Positions 40,610 to 50,874 are shown, counted from the first letter of the stretch. The stretch is DNA of 64,000 nt from Butyrivibrio fibrisolvens (GCF_037113525.1 NZ_CP146963.1:2108001-2172000), one strand, 5' to 3'. Notes: generated by a model from the sequence alone, not told the origin. Numbers and translations: made by a program.

Positions 40610-43030
40610 ATGCATAAAGAAGGTAAGTCTTTTTGCAAGAAAGCTCTTGTGGGGTCGCTGTCAGCAGTTCTGTTAGCGACATGCTGCAGATTCCCGTCCG
40701 TAACAGTTACGGCAGATGCTGCAGGTAATTATAATTATGGGGATGCACTTGCTAAGTCATTGTTATTCTACCAGCTTCAGGAGTCAGGTAAGTTGTCTGA
40801 AGAGACACTTTCAAGGACTAACTGGAGAGCTGACTCAGGACTTAATGACGGAGCAGACAACAATCTCGATCTTACAGGCGGTTGGTACGATGCAGGTGAT
40901 AACGTAAAGTTCAATCTGCCAATGTCTTATTCTTCAATGATCCTTGGTTGGTCATATCTTAACAACCCGGATGCATATACTCAGTCTGGCCAGGAGAAGT
41001 GGATGCTTCACGATATTAAGTGGGCCAATGACTATTTCGTAAAATGTAATCCTGATTCAAGTACATATTATTACCAGGTTGGCGATGGCGGCAAAGACCA
41101 CGGCTTCTGGGGAGCACCTGAGCTTGTAGAGCTCAAGATGGACAGACCTTCATTCAAGGTTGATGATACATCTGCAAACGGTGGTTCCTGTGTTACAGGT
41201 GAAGCAGCTGCTTCTCTTGCTGTAGCATCACTGGTATTCAAAGATTCAGATCCTTCACTTAGTGCTACATATCTTGCACATGCTAAGACCCTCTATGGCA
41301 TGGCAGAGAGAGCTAAGAGTGATAAGGGCTACACAGCTGCAAGCGGATTCTATACATCCTACAGCGGATTCTATGATGAGCTTTCACTTGCCGGATGCTG
41401 GCTCTACAAGGCTACAGGAGATGATTCTTATCTTGAAAAAGCCGAGCAGTATTCTGCATACTTTGGTAAAGAGTTCCAGGGCGGTGATGAGGTTGCATAC
41501 TCATGGACTATGTCATGGGATGATACTCACCTTGGAGCAAGCCTCTTACTTGCAGAGCTCACTGGCAAGGATGAGTACTATACCGTTATCGAGAACAGCA
41601 TAGACTGCTGGAATGGTAAAAAAGAAGGTTCCAATTCTATTACCATAACTCCTGGCGGACTTTCATTCCTTAGTGAATGGGGCTCAGTACGTTATGCATG
41701 TAACCAGGCTTTCATAGATACAATCTATGTAGGACTTGACAAGGCTGATGCAACACATATCGCAGATGCTAATGCATATATCGAAAGAACTATAAACTAT
41801 ACACTTGGTAGCTCAGGTCAGAACTACATGGTTGGCTACAATGAGAATTCTCCTAAGAATCCTCACCACAGAGCAGCTCATGGCTGCTGGTCCAACAACT
41901 TAAACGCAGCTCCTGAGAATTCAAGACATACACTTGTTGGCGCTATCGTAGGTGGCCCTGGTGCTCCTTCAGACAGCTCATACAAGGATGTTCGTAGCGA
42001 TTATCAGGCTAACGAAGTTGCTTGTGACTACAATGCTGGTTTCACAGGTGCTTGTGCATACCTCTATGAAAAGAACGGATACGGCGCTGTTCAGACACCT
42101 AATGCAATTGAAGAGACAGATGGAAAAGAGTTCGTTCTTTCTGCTGGTATCAACTGCGAAGATAAGAACAATGCAATTAACTTTGTTGAGATCAAGACTG
42201 TTATCGAGAACCACACAGCTTGGCCTGCAAGATTAACTGATAACTTAACACTTCGTATGTTCTTCGATCTTAGTGATGTTATCGCACAGGGCTACAGCTC
42301 TTCAGACATGAAGGTTTCTACAACTTACATGCAGCATGCAGTTAAGATTTCTGAATTCAAGGAATCTGATACAAAAGGTATTTATTATATCGATCTTAAC
42401 CTTGACGGTGCACAGATCTATCCTGGTGGACAGAGTGAGTGCAAGTGCGAACTACAGGTAAGAGTATCTGCTCCTGGTAAGTGGGATTATTCAAAGAGCC
42501 CTTGCGTAGCTGGTCTTGGCGGTACAAGCAACAACCAGATGACAACTCCTGACGGAATGCAGCTCTTTGAAGGCGCAAAGCTTGTTATTGGTGAAGGCTA
42601 TGCTCCTGAACCAGTTCAGGATCCAGATCCAGACCCAACACCTACACCTGATCCAGACCCGGTTCCAACTCCAGATCCAGACCCAGTACCAGACCCAGAT
42701 CCAGTACCGGACCCAGATCCAGTACCAACACCTACACCTTCAGGCGAGCTTACAGCTGATTACACAGTAAACAACTGGGGCAGCGGATATCAGGTTATTA
42801 TCAAAGTTAAGAATGATTCCGATACTACAGTCGACGGATGGACAGTAAAAGTTAAGAAGAGTGAAGTTGCTATTGACTCAAGCTGGTGCGTAAATGTTGA
42901 TGAGTCAGGTGATTACTATGTGATCACACCTATGTCCTGGAATTCTACATTGCAGCCAGGTTCTTCTACAGAATTCGGTATTCAGGGTGCAGGCAGCGTA
43001 AGCGAATCAATTAGCGTAACAGTAGAATGA
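40610..43030 (+). CDS. Secreted GH9 endoglucanase with CBM3c and CBM2
   Basis: An 806-residue secreted cellulase. A signal peptide (~1-35) is followed by the GH9 barrel (~38-495): GGWYDAGDNVKFNLPM contains the catalytic Asp pair region, HHRAAHG the active-site His, and NEVACDYNAGF the acid/base Glu. A CBM3c-like domain follows (~505-665, GKEFVLSAGINC through LVIGEG), which in related enzymes gives processive action. A linker of Asp-Pro/Thr-Pro repeats (~670-710) leads to a C-terminal CBM2 almost the same as that of the GH5 enzyme. The start is ATG 40610 with a strong AGGAGGAAGG upstream; TTG 40604 is possible. It is a single gene with a terminator at 43081. Confidence 0.95.
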   Translation: MHKEGKSFCKKALVGSLSAVLLATCCRFPSVTVTADAAGNYNYGDALAKSLLFYQLQESGKLSEETLSRTNWRADSGLNDGADNNLDLTGGWYDAGDNVKFNLPMSYSSMILGWSYLNNPDAYTQSGQEKWMLHDIKWANDYFVKCNPDSSTYYYQVGDGGKDHGFWGAPELVELKMDRPSFKVDDTSANGGSCVTGEAAASLAVASLVFKDSDPSLSATYLAHAKTLYGMAERAKSDKGYTAASGFYTSYSGFYDELSLAGCWLYKATGDDSYLEKAEQYSAYFGKEFQGGDEVAYSWTMSWDDTHLGASLLLAELTGKDEYYTVIENSIDCWNGKKEGSNSITITPGGLSFLSEWGSVRYACNQAFIDTIYVGLDKADATHIADANAYIERTINYTLGSSGQNYMVGYNENSPKNPHHRAAHGCWSNNLNAAPENSRHTLVGAIVGGPGAPSDSSYKDVRSDYQANEVACDYNAGFTGACAYLYEKNGYGAVQTPNAIEETDGKEFVLSAGINCEDKNNAINFVEIKTVIENHTAWPARLTDNLTLRMFFDLSDVIAQGYSSSDMKVSTTYMQHAVKISEFKESDTKGIYYIDLNLDGAQIYPGGQSECKCELQVRVSAPGKWDYSKSPCVAGLGGTSNNQMTTPDGMQLFEGAKLVIGEGYAPEPVQDPDPDPTPTPDPDPVPTPDPDPVPDPDPVPDPDPVPTPTPSGELTADYTVNNWGSGYQVIIKVKNDSDTTVDGWTVKVKKSEVAIDSSWCVNVDESGDYYVITPMSWNSTLQPGSSTEFGIQGAGSVSESISVTVE
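42610..42742 (+). repeat. Tandem Asp-Pro/Thr-Pro linker repeats
   Basis: Imperfect short repeats of CCAGATCCAGACCC type encoding the Pro-rich linker between the CBM3c-like and CBM2 domains. The copy number is likely to vary between strains through slippage. Confidence 0.8.
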
Positions 43031-43080
43031 TTGAAAGGACCAGACTAAAATTTCTGCTATAGATTTGTAAGAAAAAGAAT

Positions 43081-43126
43081 ACCGGCGGTCATGTTGAAAA
43101 GATCATGATCGCCGGTTATTTTTTAC
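43081..43126 (+). terminator. Intrinsic terminator after the GH9 gene
   Basis: ACCGGCG and CGCCGGT form the lower stem, TCATG and CATGA the upper stem with one mismatch between, followed by TTATTTTTTA. It may also serve the convergent cyclase gene, since the other side is A-rich (AAAGAAT). Confidence 0.88.
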
Positions 43127-43159
43127 TATTATTATCAGAGTTTCCTGTTTTGATTTATA

Positions 43160-44500
43160 TCAAAGCTTCCCGCTTAGTTCCAGCATCCTTGAAAAGTAAA
43201 CCAGATCAGAAAAATCTGTTTCTGCAAATCTGCAGTTGCTGTTTGCGTTACTTACATACATGAGATAGCCACCTTCAGGAGTATTTCTCATATAATAGAC
43301 AATAATTATCCTGAACTCATTACGAAGCATAAATTCTGAAAATCTTAGATAATTGGCTTTCTGGAGGTCGTACATATTGATGACCTTGATAGGATATGTC
43401 TCAAAGATAGGCTGGTATTCCTCTGCTGCAAGATCAGAAAGATCCAGTTCGCATCTTTCCCCATCCTTGGAAAGACCAAAGGTGGTCTTGGCAGTTTTTT
43501 TATCAATAAGATAGACTTCATCAAGCATATAGGTATCTATGACTTTCTGGAAGGCATCTTTGATTGTGATGTCATCTTTTAGCAGAAAACCTGACATAAG
43601 ATCCATGATAAGAGTATTCTTGACTTTGTTTTGCATGGTTCTTTGAGATATAGTCAGAACTTCTGTATCATTTTTCAGATCTCCGTGAACAGAAGGAGTG
43701 TAGATTATATATCTGTCACGCCCTTTTGCCTTGGCAATATAGAGCATTTTGTCTGCAAGCCTGAACAGATCATCATAGTTAGAGGCATTATCAGGGAAAA
43801 GACCGCCTCCAAGAGAGGTGGTTACAGTAAAATTGTTATCTTCATCGGCATATTTTTCTCTGACGATATATCTGATTTCTCTAAGGACATCACGAAGCGC
43901 TTCTTCTTCACATATCTTTTCAAGAACAAGAGCGAATTCGTCACCTCCGATTCGCCCGACAAGTCCCTTTTCACCTACGCATTTTTTTGCAATATTAGCA
44001 ACATCAATAATTACTTCATCGCCTTTCATATGGCCGTAAGTATCATTGATGGATTTAAAGTTATCTACATCCATGATAAAAAAGTAGAACTTTTTAGAAG
44101 GAGATTTTTCTATCAGCTTTTTGGCATAGTCAGTGATCGCACTTTTAGAAAGTACGCCGGTCATTTCGTCGTAATAACCTTCTGCCTTGTCCATTTCAAA
44201 AGACTTAATATCATAGATATCAAGCTTTATGATCGAAGTATTGTGTTTGGATCTGTGTACATTGGCAGACATCCAGTTTAAAACATTTTCTTTATCGATC
44301 ATGCGAAAACACGTAATAGTATTCTCGCCCGGATCAAGTAAAGAGATGTCTTCCTTGAAAGTTACAAAGTCCTGGGGCGGAATAATATTCTGGATGTTAT
44401 CGAGCGTATTCTGACCAGTGTATTCAAGCAGGTCATTATTATATTTAAGAGCATCATAATAATCATTGATTTCAAGATAGTAGCGTTTTACTTTGCCCAT
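43160..44500 (-). CDS. Soluble PAS-like/GGDEF diguanylate cyclase with extra C-terminal domain
   Basis: A 446-residue soluble protein. Residues 1-115 look like a PAS-type sensor (YYDALKYNNDLLEYTGQ...). A full GGDEF domain follows (~120-285): EMTGVLSKSAI, DVDNFKSINDTYGH and active loop GGDEF. The last ~150 residues form a separate domain with no match I can name. AAGGAGA precedes the ATG on the minus strand. It is monocistronic, between the GH9 cellulase and the rhamnoside cluster. The missing membrane segments suggest it senses a cytoplasmic signal. Confidence 0.88.
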   Translation of the reverse strand: MGKVKRYYLEINDYYDALKYNNDLLEYTGQNTLDNIQNIIPPQDFVTFKEDISLLDPGENTITCFRMIDKENVLNWMSANVHRSKHNTSIIKLDIYDIKSFEMDKAEGYYDEMTGVLSKSAITDYAKKLIEKSPSKKFYFFIMDVDNFKSINDTYGHMKGDEVIIDVANIAKKCVGEKGLVGRIGGDEFALVLEKICEEEALRDVLREIRYIVREKYADEDNNFTVTTSLGGGLFPDNASNYDDLFRLADKMLYIAKAKGRDRYIIYTPSVHGDLKNDTEVLTISQRTMQNKVKNTLIMDLMSGFLLKDDITIKDAFQKVIDTYMLDEVYLIDKKTAKTTFGLSKDGERCELDLSDLAAEEYQPIFETYPIKVINMYDLQKANYLRFSEFMLRNEFRIIIVYYMRNTPEGGYLMYVSNANSNCRFAETDFSDLVYFSRMLELSGKL

Positions 44501-44967
44501 AAAGTCTCCTTTTGGGGGTTATTGCTTATATTGCAATTGGACTTGGTTAGGAATGCTCTGATCTTACATTAAATAATACTTAAAATAATTATACACTATA
44601 TAGCGATAACAATGTAACACAATGTTAAAAAACCTTATCAGCATATTGTTGCAAAGTTCGTAATAAATGGTCATAATGGACAAGTTGTGACTCTGGTCAT
44701 AACCTCCGCATGTTTTGTGGATTTCTAAAAGTTCAAAGTTATAAGGGAAGTTCTACAAAATACTTATGAGGAAAGGCGCGGCTTATGAATGAAGCGATAT
44801 ACCGGCACTTACGATCGAATCTAAAAAAATGTCGGCTAATAACAAAAATTGTCCGTATGATTCTTTTATTTTTTCAGGTAGGATTAATGTGATGGAGTTT
44901 ATATAAAAAAGACAAATATCTTTGAACGTTTTTAGTATCACATTATAGAAAAAGAGGGAAGGGTATC
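44501..44967. other. Divergent intergenic region of cyclase and GH78 genes
   Basis: About 467 A/T-rich bases. A TATAAT on the minus strand (44593-44588) could serve the cyclase gene, but its -35 is poor. The region presumably holds the promoter and AraC site of the rhamnosidase cluster; no clear direct repeat was identified. Confidence 0.4.
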
Positions 44968-47766
44968 ATGAAAATTACAAGAGCAAAACTTAACGGGGTA
45001 GTCAATCCTATCGGATATGACTTTAAAAAACTTATCGCTTCATGGAATGTGGAGGATACAGATTCTAAGATCTTAAAAGAAGGCCTTATAGAAGTTTCTA
45101 AAGACGAAGTCTTTTCTGAGATATTATACAGCCGTAAGTCTGACGAGCTTGATCAGACAGGAGAAAGTCTTGATATTAAGCTTGATCCATGTACGAGATA
45201 TTACTGGAGGGTAACCATTACAGGCGACAATGGAGATAGAGCTGTCTCTGATGTTCAGTTTTTTGAAACAGGCAAAATGGATGAACCCTGGACTGGAAAA
45301 TGGATCGCACAGGGAGATGGAGAGTTCTATCATCCGATATTTTCAAAAGATATAAAGACAGATTCAGGCCTTTCCAGAGCAAGACTCTATGTCAGCTGCC
45401 TTGGCGTTTTTGAAGCATATATTGATGGATGCAAAGTCGGAGATGAGATCCTGACTCCTTATATCAATGATTATGAGACCGGAATGCAGGTCATAACTTT
45501 TGACGTAACAGATAAGCTAAAAGAAGAAAGCAGACTTGAGATCCAGGTGGCAAGAGGCTGGTATATGAGTAAGTTCGGCCTTGAAGGTGGCCACGACTTT
45601 GGAGACAGACTGGCTGCAATTGCCGAACTTAAGCTTATCTATGAAGATGGAAATACGCAGGTTATCGGCACAGATGATACCTGGAAGGTTTATAAAAACG
45701 ATGTGACTGAGTCCGGCATCTACTATGGCGAAGACCTTGACAGAACTGCCGGGATCAAAGAGATGGGTAATGCAAAAGAGATATCCGTTGATAAAAAACT
45801 TATCGACAGATACAGCATTCCTGTTGTAGTTAAGGAAGTCTTACAGCCCAAAGAAATTATAAAATCCCCTGCAGGCGAAACGATAGTCGACTTTGGCCAG
45901 AATCATGCAGGCTTTATGGAACTAGATGCTGACTTCCCCAAAGGAACAGTTATCACTATAGACTGCGGAGAAATACTGCAGGAAGGAAACTTTTTTAACA
46001 AGAACTATAGAGAAGCACGCTCAAGCTTTGTATATACCTCTGATGGAAGAAAAGAGACTGTTCATCCAAGATTCACCTTCTTTGGATACAGATATTTAAG
46101 GATCAAGGGATGGCCTGAAGAGACTCCTCTTGCTCTGGATAAGATCCGTTCAAATGTAATTTATTCTGATATGGAGCGCACAGGCTTTATTGAGACAAGC
46201 CATGAAAAGATAAATCGCCTGTATGAGAACTGTATCTGGGGACAGAAGTCTAACTTTATCGACATGCCTACAGACTGCCCACAGCGTAATGAAAGACTTG
46301 GCTGGACAGGAGACGCACAGGTATTTTCACAGACAGCAAGTTACAATATGGATACAAGAGCTTTCTATAGAAAGTTCTTAATAGATCTTGGACTGGATGC
46401 AAAACGCCACGATGGAGCAGTGCCAAGCTTTATTCCTAATAGGGCTGATAAGCTTGCAGGAGTTGGCAGTGCATGGGCAGATGCAGGAACCATAATTCCA
46501 AGCGTTTTATACAATACCTTTGGCTCAGTTTCTGATGTCGAGCAGCATTATGAGATGATGAAGAACTGGGTTGAGTACATGCACCGAAACGATGTAGAGC
46601 ATGGCGATAAGGGCTTTTTCACCCTGCCATTTCAGTTTGGTGACTGGCTCGGACTTGATGGAATCACAGAGCAGAGCATTAAGGGTGGAACAGATGATGA
46701 TTATCTGGGCAGTGTATACTATTTCTATTCTACAAAGCTTACAGCGAAGATGGCTGAAAGACTTGGCAAAATTGCGGATGTAGACAGATACAATGCACTG
46801 GCCAAGAAGGTTAAGAAGGCTATACTAAATGAATACTTCACACCATCAGGAAGATTATCCTGCGATACCCAGGCTGCATATATAGTAGCACTTGCTTTTG
46901 AGATCTATGTTGACAGGGACAAGCTTATAAAACAGTTTGAAGACAGACTGAAAAAAGACTGCTATCAGATAAAATGCGGATTCGTTGGAGCACCGCTCCT
47001 TTGCACTACTCTTGCAAAGATAGGAAGAATGGATCTTGCATACCATTTCCTCTTTAATGAGAAATTCCCAAGCTGGCTCTACTGCGTAAATCTTGGAGCT
47101 ACTACGATATGGGAGAGATGGAACTCTGTTTTGCCTGATGGAAAAATATCCGGCGAAGGCATGAACTCTCTTAACCATTATTCCTATGGAACAGTTGTGC
47201 AGTTCATGTATGAGTATATTGGTGGTATACGTATGCAGGAGGCTGGATTTAAGAGCGCAATTATCGCTCCAGAGCCAAGTATGCGTTTCAGATTCTTTAA
47301 TACTCAGATGACAACCGCTTCAGGCAAGTTTGTATCTAACTGGAAGATAGAAGAGAATGGAATCTTTAAGTTGACTGTTTCTATTCCTTTTAATACAAAA
47401 GCTAAAGTTGTACTTCCAAGATTTTCTACAAATGACCTTCAGGTTACAGGCACGGACAGCGCCCTTATAGGAGAGGACGGATGCATCGATCTTGCATCAG
47501 GTACATATGAATTCAGTTACATTCCTTCAAGCGATTACAGACGCATCTATGGCCCGAATACCCGCCTTTCAGAGCTTTCAGGCGATGAAGATGTTATGAA
47601 GATTTTGGAAAAAGAGCTTCCGGCTGCATTTGGAATGATCAAGAAAGATGATAAAGAAAGCATCAACCTGACACTGGGAGAACTTCCACACATGTTCTTC
47701 ATGGGCTTCTCACCAGAAAAAGTCGATCCTGTAAATAAAAAGATATTCGATATTATCAAATGGTAA
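44968..47766 (+). CDS. Intracellular alpha-L-rhamnosidase (GH78)
   Basis: A 932-residue enzyme without signal peptide, so it acts in the cytoplasm. N-terminal beta-sandwich domains (~1-390) include RGWYMSKFG, typical of bacterial rhamnosidase N-terminal domains. The (alpha/alpha)6 catalytic barrel (~400-770) carries the GH78 motif TDCPQRNERLGWTGDAQ (~432-448), which holds catalytic acidic residues. A C-terminal beta-domain closes the protein. It removes terminal alpha-L-rhamnose from glycosides such as rutinosides, hesperidin or pectin fragments. GGGAAGGG precedes the ATG. A GPH symporter and GH1 beta-glucosidase follow, with an AraC regulator encoded opposite. Confidence 0.93.
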   Translation: MKITRAKLNGVVNPIGYDFKKLIASWNVEDTDSKILKEGLIEVSKDEVFSEILYSRKSDELDQTGESLDIKLDPCTRYYWRVTITGDNGDRAVSDVQFFETGKMDEPWTGKWIAQGDGEFYHPIFSKDIKTDSGLSRARLYVSCLGVFEAYIDGCKVGDEILTPYINDYETGMQVITFDVTDKLKEESRLEIQVARGWYMSKFGLEGGHDFGDRLAAIAELKLIYEDGNTQVIGTDDTWKVYKNDVTESGIYYGEDLDRTAGIKEMGNAKEISVDKKLIDRYSIPVVVKEVLQPKEIIKSPAGETIVDFGQNHAGFMELDADFPKGTVITIDCGEILQEGNFFNKNYREARSSFVYTSDGRKETVHPRFTFFGYRYLRIKGWPEETPLALDKIRSNVIYSDMERTGFIETSHEKINRLYENCIWGQKSNFIDMPTDCPQRNERLGWTGDAQVFSQTASYNMDTRAFYRKFLIDLGLDAKRHDGAVPSFIPNRADKLAGVGSAWADAGTIIPSVLYNTFGSVSDVEQHYEMMKNWVEYMHRNDVEHGDKGFFTLPFQFGDWLGLDGITEQSIKGGTDDDYLGSVYYFYSTKLTAKMAERLGKIADVDRYNALAKKVKKAILNEYFTPSGRLSCDTQAAYIVALAFEIYVDRDKLIKQFEDRLKKDCYQIKCGFVGAPLLCTTLAKIGRMDLAYHFLFNEKFPSWLYCVNLGATTIWERWNSVLPDGKISGEGMNSLNHYSYGTVVQFMYEYIGGIRMQEAGFKSAIIAPEPSMRFRFFNTQMTTASGKFVSNWKIEENGIFKLTVSIPFNTKAKVVLPRFSTNDLQVTGTDSALIGEDGCIDLASGTYEFSYIPSSDYRRIYGPNTRLSELSGDEDVMKILEKELPAAFGMIKKDDKESINLTLGELPHMFFMGFSPEKVDPVNKKIFDIIKW

Positions 47767-47779
47767 TATCGTAAGTCAT

Positions 47780-47824
47780 ATCCGGCTTAGCTACTATGCG
47801 TGTGCAGTAGCCAAGCCGGATTTT
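47780..47824 (+). terminator. Hairpin terminator after the rhamnosidase
   Basis: ATCCGGCTT and AAGCCGGAT form the lower stem, GCTACT and AGTAGC the upper, with one mismatch between; TTTT follows. The T run is short, so some read-through to the symporter gene is likely. Confidence 0.75.
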
Positions 47825-48032
47825 GACATTTTATGTTGGAAATTCAGTAAATATCAATCTTAAAAAATGTCGGATTTCATAAAAGATATTACATAGTTAT
47901 AGAAGAGCTCCGATGGTAGTATGTCCTTATCAAGAAAAAACTTCTTTAATTATGTTCTTGGAAATGCAAGCAGATGATGCACTTTTGCATGACAACGATT
48001 AAAGAAGGGAAACTATAAAAAGGAGAAGGACA

Positions 48033-49442
48033 ATGGGTAATAACAGGGTTACAAAATCAAAAAATACCTCGGAAGTTGGTACAGGCTTTAAATGGTTCCA
48101 TGCAACTTCAGTCAACGGCGGAGCAATGGTTATGGCGGCAGTTCTTGCCAGCTACCTGTCAGTTTATATGACAGATACACTTAAGCTTCCAGCAGCAATC
48201 TGTTCGCTTATCATGTTCATAGCAACATTATGGGATGCAATAAATGACCCTATGATGGGTGTCATTGCAGACAATACTCATACTAAAGTCGGACGTTATC
48301 GTCCTTACTTTCTTGTTGCACCTGTTCTTTTGACATTCTTTGCAACTATGGTCTGGATCGACTGGGGATTTACAAGTAATACAGCTAAGGCAATATATAT
48401 ACTAATTATGTATATCGGCTATGGCATGACAGTTACCATGTACACAATGCCTCAGATGGCGATCCTTCCTGCAGCAGTCAAAAAAGACAGTGAGAGAAAC
48501 AAGATCATCACAATAGGAGCAGGATCCTGTGCATTTGCATTTACAATTGGTAATACATTCACACAGAACATCACAGACTTTTTTAACAAACTCGGATTTG
48601 CAAACGGATACATTCCATTCATGCTTATCTGCGGCGCACTGGCATTCATTTCTTTCTGGGGATTATATAAAGCATCAGAAGGCCACGAAAGATACCTTTC
48701 AGAACCTGAAAAGCACCCGCTTAAAGGTCTTGGAATGGTCCTTAAACACAAAGAAGTATATCCCAACATCATTGCATGGATAATGGCTTCAATGGGCTAC
48801 GGCCTTATGTTCTCTTCATCAGTTTATTACATGATGTATTACTATGAGAGACCTGACCTTATCTCAACATACATGGGCGTTATTTCAATCGGAGCACTTG
48901 TATCAATGGTAGTTGCAATGCCAATCGTACTCAAAGTATTTAAGAGCGGCCAGAGAGCACTTTGCTTCTCACAGATATCAACTATCGCAATCTATATAAT
49001 TCTTTTCTTCTTTGGAAAAACAAATTTCGTATTCCTGTGCGTTCTTACATTCATCGCATCAGTTACAGGTGCAATGCAGAATGCGCTCGTAAATATCCTT
49101 GTTAACGACACTATCGATTTCATCATGTACAAGGAAGGAAAATCAGCAAACGGCCTTGTTTCATCGATCAAGGGATTTGCCCAGAAGTGCGGTAATACAG
49201 TTACAACATCAGGTATCCTCGCAATCCTTGCAGTATCAGGATATGTTGCAGGAGCTATCGGCCAGCAGCCTGATTCAGCAATGTTCGCCCTTAACTTCAT
49301 TAAGTTCGGCGCTCCAAGCATCACAGGTCTTATCGTTGTTCTCTGCGTAGTATTCGGACCTATCAAGAAGTATAAAGCGCAGATAGAAGAGATGAAGGCA
49401 CAGCAGGGCGAACAGGAAGATGCTGAGAATAAAGCCTGCTAA
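48033..49442 (+). CDS. GPH-family glycoside:cation symporter
   Basis: A 469-residue membrane protein with 12 predicted segments, of the glycoside-pentoside-hexuronide:cation symporter family (MelB-like MFS). The loop DAINDPMMGVIADNTHTK matches the family's signature after the second segment, where Asp residues take part in cation and sugar binding. It should bring an intact disaccharide or glycoside into the cell with H+ or Na+. The flanking enzymes (GH78 and GH1, both cytoplasmic) suggest a rhamnose-glucose compound such as rutinose or a rutinoside. AAAAGGAGAAGG lies just upstream of the ATG. Confidence 0.9.
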   Translation: MGNNRVTKSKNTSEVGTGFKWFHATSVNGGAMVMAAVLASYLSVYMTDTLKLPAAICSLIMFIATLWDAINDPMMGVIADNTHTKVGRYRPYFLVAPVLLTFFATMVWIDWGFTSNTAKAIYILIMYIGYGMTVTMYTMPQMAILPAAVKKDSERNKIITIGAGSCAFAFTIGNTFTQNITDFFNKLGFANGYIPFMLICGALAFISFWGLYKASEGHERYLSEPEKHPLKGLGMVLKHKEVYPNIIAWIMASMGYGLMFSSSVYYMMYYYERPDLISTYMGVISIGALVSMVVAMPIVLKVFKSGQRALCFSQISTIAIYIILFFFGKTNFVFLCVLTFIASVTGAMQNALVNILVNDTIDFIMYKEGKSANGLVSSIKGFAQKCGNTVTTSGILAILAVSGYVAGAIGQQPDSAMFALNFIKFGAPSITGLIVVLCVVFGPIKKYKAQIEEMKAQQGEQEDAENKAC

Positions 49443-49533
49443 AAGCGGAAAAACGTCCCGGTATCAGATGGATTAAAGATATTTATAGTATCTGGAAAAA
49501 AGAATTATAAAAGTAATAAAAAAAGAGGCAAGT

Positions 49534-50823
49534 ATGGATAGAGAAACATTTTATATTGGTGCTGCAACAGCAGGACACCAGGTAGAAGGCAACAATACTA
49601 ATAGTGACATATGGGCAATGGAGCAGATGAAGTACGGAGGATATCCTGAGAAATCGCTTGATGCAGCAGATCACTATAACAGATATAAAGAGGACATAAC
49701 TCTTTTGAAAAGTGCAGGACTTAATGCATACCGCTTTTCTTTTGAATGGGCGAGAATTGAGCCCAAAGAAGGAGAGTTCGATGAAAAAGAAATGCAGCAC
49801 TACCTTGATATGGTGCATTTCTGCAAGGAGAATGATATAGAGCCTATCATTACCCTTCATCACTTTGCCTCCCCCAAATGGCTCATAGAAAAAGGCGGCT
49901 GGGAATCAGAATACGTGATCGAAGCTTTCAAAAGGTATACTAAATATATAGCCCAAAACCTTTCAGGCGAAGGCATTAAGTACATCTGTACCCTGAACGA
50001 AGCAAATATGGGAAATCTCATTTCGATCTATATCCGTCAGGCTAAGGAGCAGTATGAGAAGCAGGAAGGCGAAAAAGCTACTCTGCAGATCGGCCTTAAT
50101 CTTGAAGAGATGAAAAAAGAAGAGGAAGCTAAGGAAAAGGAAAATATCGAAGTATTTGGAACTCCTTTCCCTGCAGTATTCGTATCTCCAAGATCTCCTA
50201 AAGGAAACAAGATAATCATGGAGACTCATAAGGCAGCAGTAGAGATACTTCACGAGATGCTTCCTGATACGAAAGTCGGTTTAACACTTAGCCTCCGAGA
50301 CGTTCAGGCGATTCCCGGCGGAGAAGAAAAGGCTGCCCTGGACTGGCATGATGAGTTCGAAGAATTCCTTCCTGCTATTATCGATGACGATTTTGTAGGA
50401 GTACAGAACTATACTAGAGCAGTATTTGGTGAAAACGGAGAACTCCCACCCGAAGACGGCGCCGAACTTACCCAGATGGGATATGAATTTTATCCCGAAG
50501 GACTTCCAAATGTCATCCGCCGTGTGCATGCATCTTTTAAAGGTGAGATCCTCGTTACAGAAAACGGTATCGCAACAGATGACGACACAAGAAGGGTAGA
50601 ATTTATCAGAAGAGCCTTTGACGGAGTAAAAGCCTGTCTTGAAGACGGTATCCCTGTAAAAGCCTACATGTATTGGTCACTTCTTGATAACTTCGAGTGG
50701 CAAAGCGGCTATACTATGCGCTTTGGACTTATAGGCTTTGATAGGAAGACCCAGGAACGTACCGTTAAAGAAAGCCTGGCATTCCTTGGGAATGTGAATA
50801 GAATAGAAACTAATACCTTATAA
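49534..50823 (+). CDS. GH1 beta-glucosidase
   Basis: A 429-residue cytoplasmic enzyme of glycoside hydrolase family 1. It contains the N-terminal family signature region (FYIGAATAGHQVEG), FSFEWARIEP, the acid/base Glu in CTLNEANMG (~156), the nucleophile Glu in LVTENG (~343) and the C-terminal YWSLLDNFEW. At 429 residues it is slightly short for GH1 (~440-480), with a charged Glu/Lys-rich insert around residues 170-210. It releases beta-linked glucose, and would act after the rhamnosidase on an imported rhamnosyl-glucoside. It follows the symporter by 91 bases. A bidirectional terminator follows. Confidence 0.93.
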   Translation: MDRETFYIGAATAGHQVEGNNTNSDIWAMEQMKYGGYPEKSLDAADHYNRYKEDITLLKSAGLNAYRFSFEWARIEPKEGEFDEKEMQHYLDMVHFCKENDIEPIITLHHFASPKWLIEKGGWESEYVIEAFKRYTKYIAQNLSGEGIKYICTLNEANMGNLISIYIRQAKEQYEKQEGEKATLQIGLNLEEMKKEEEAKEKENIEVFGTPFPAVFVSPRSPKGNKIIMETHKAAVEILHEMLPDTKVGLTLSLRDVQAIPGGEEKAALDWHDEFEEFLPAIIDDDFVGVQNYTRAVFGENGELPPEDGAELTQMGYEFYPEGLPNVIRRVHASFKGEILVTENGIATDDDTRRVEFIRRAFDGVKACLEDGIPVKAYMYWSLLDNFEWQSGYTMRFGLIGFDRKTQERTVKESLAFLGNVNRIETNTL

Positions 50824-50828
50824 ATACT

Positions 50829-50860
50829 AAAAGCTGGCGGTCTATAAACTGCCAGCTTTT
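50829..50860. terminator. Bidirectional terminator between GH1 and araC genes
   Basis: AAAAGCTGGC (50829-50838) pairs exactly with GCCAGCTTTT (50851-50860), with T tracts on both strands. Its loop side contains TATAAACTGCCAGC, similar to the outer arm of the nearby family A palindrome at 52.3 kb. Confidence 0.85.
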
Positions 50861-50874
50861 GTTATTGTCTAAAT

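Noticed and set aside
42610..42742. Tandem repeats in the GH9 gene as a CRISPR or minisatellite element
   Set aside because: They are in frame and encode the Pro/Asp linker expected between cellulase modules; units are short and imperfect, with no spacers.
44968..50823. A pectin-rhamnogalacturonan locus
   Set aside because: No polysaccharide lyase, GH105 or secreted pectinase is present; the GH1 partner favours a rhamnosyl-glucoside, though this is not certain.
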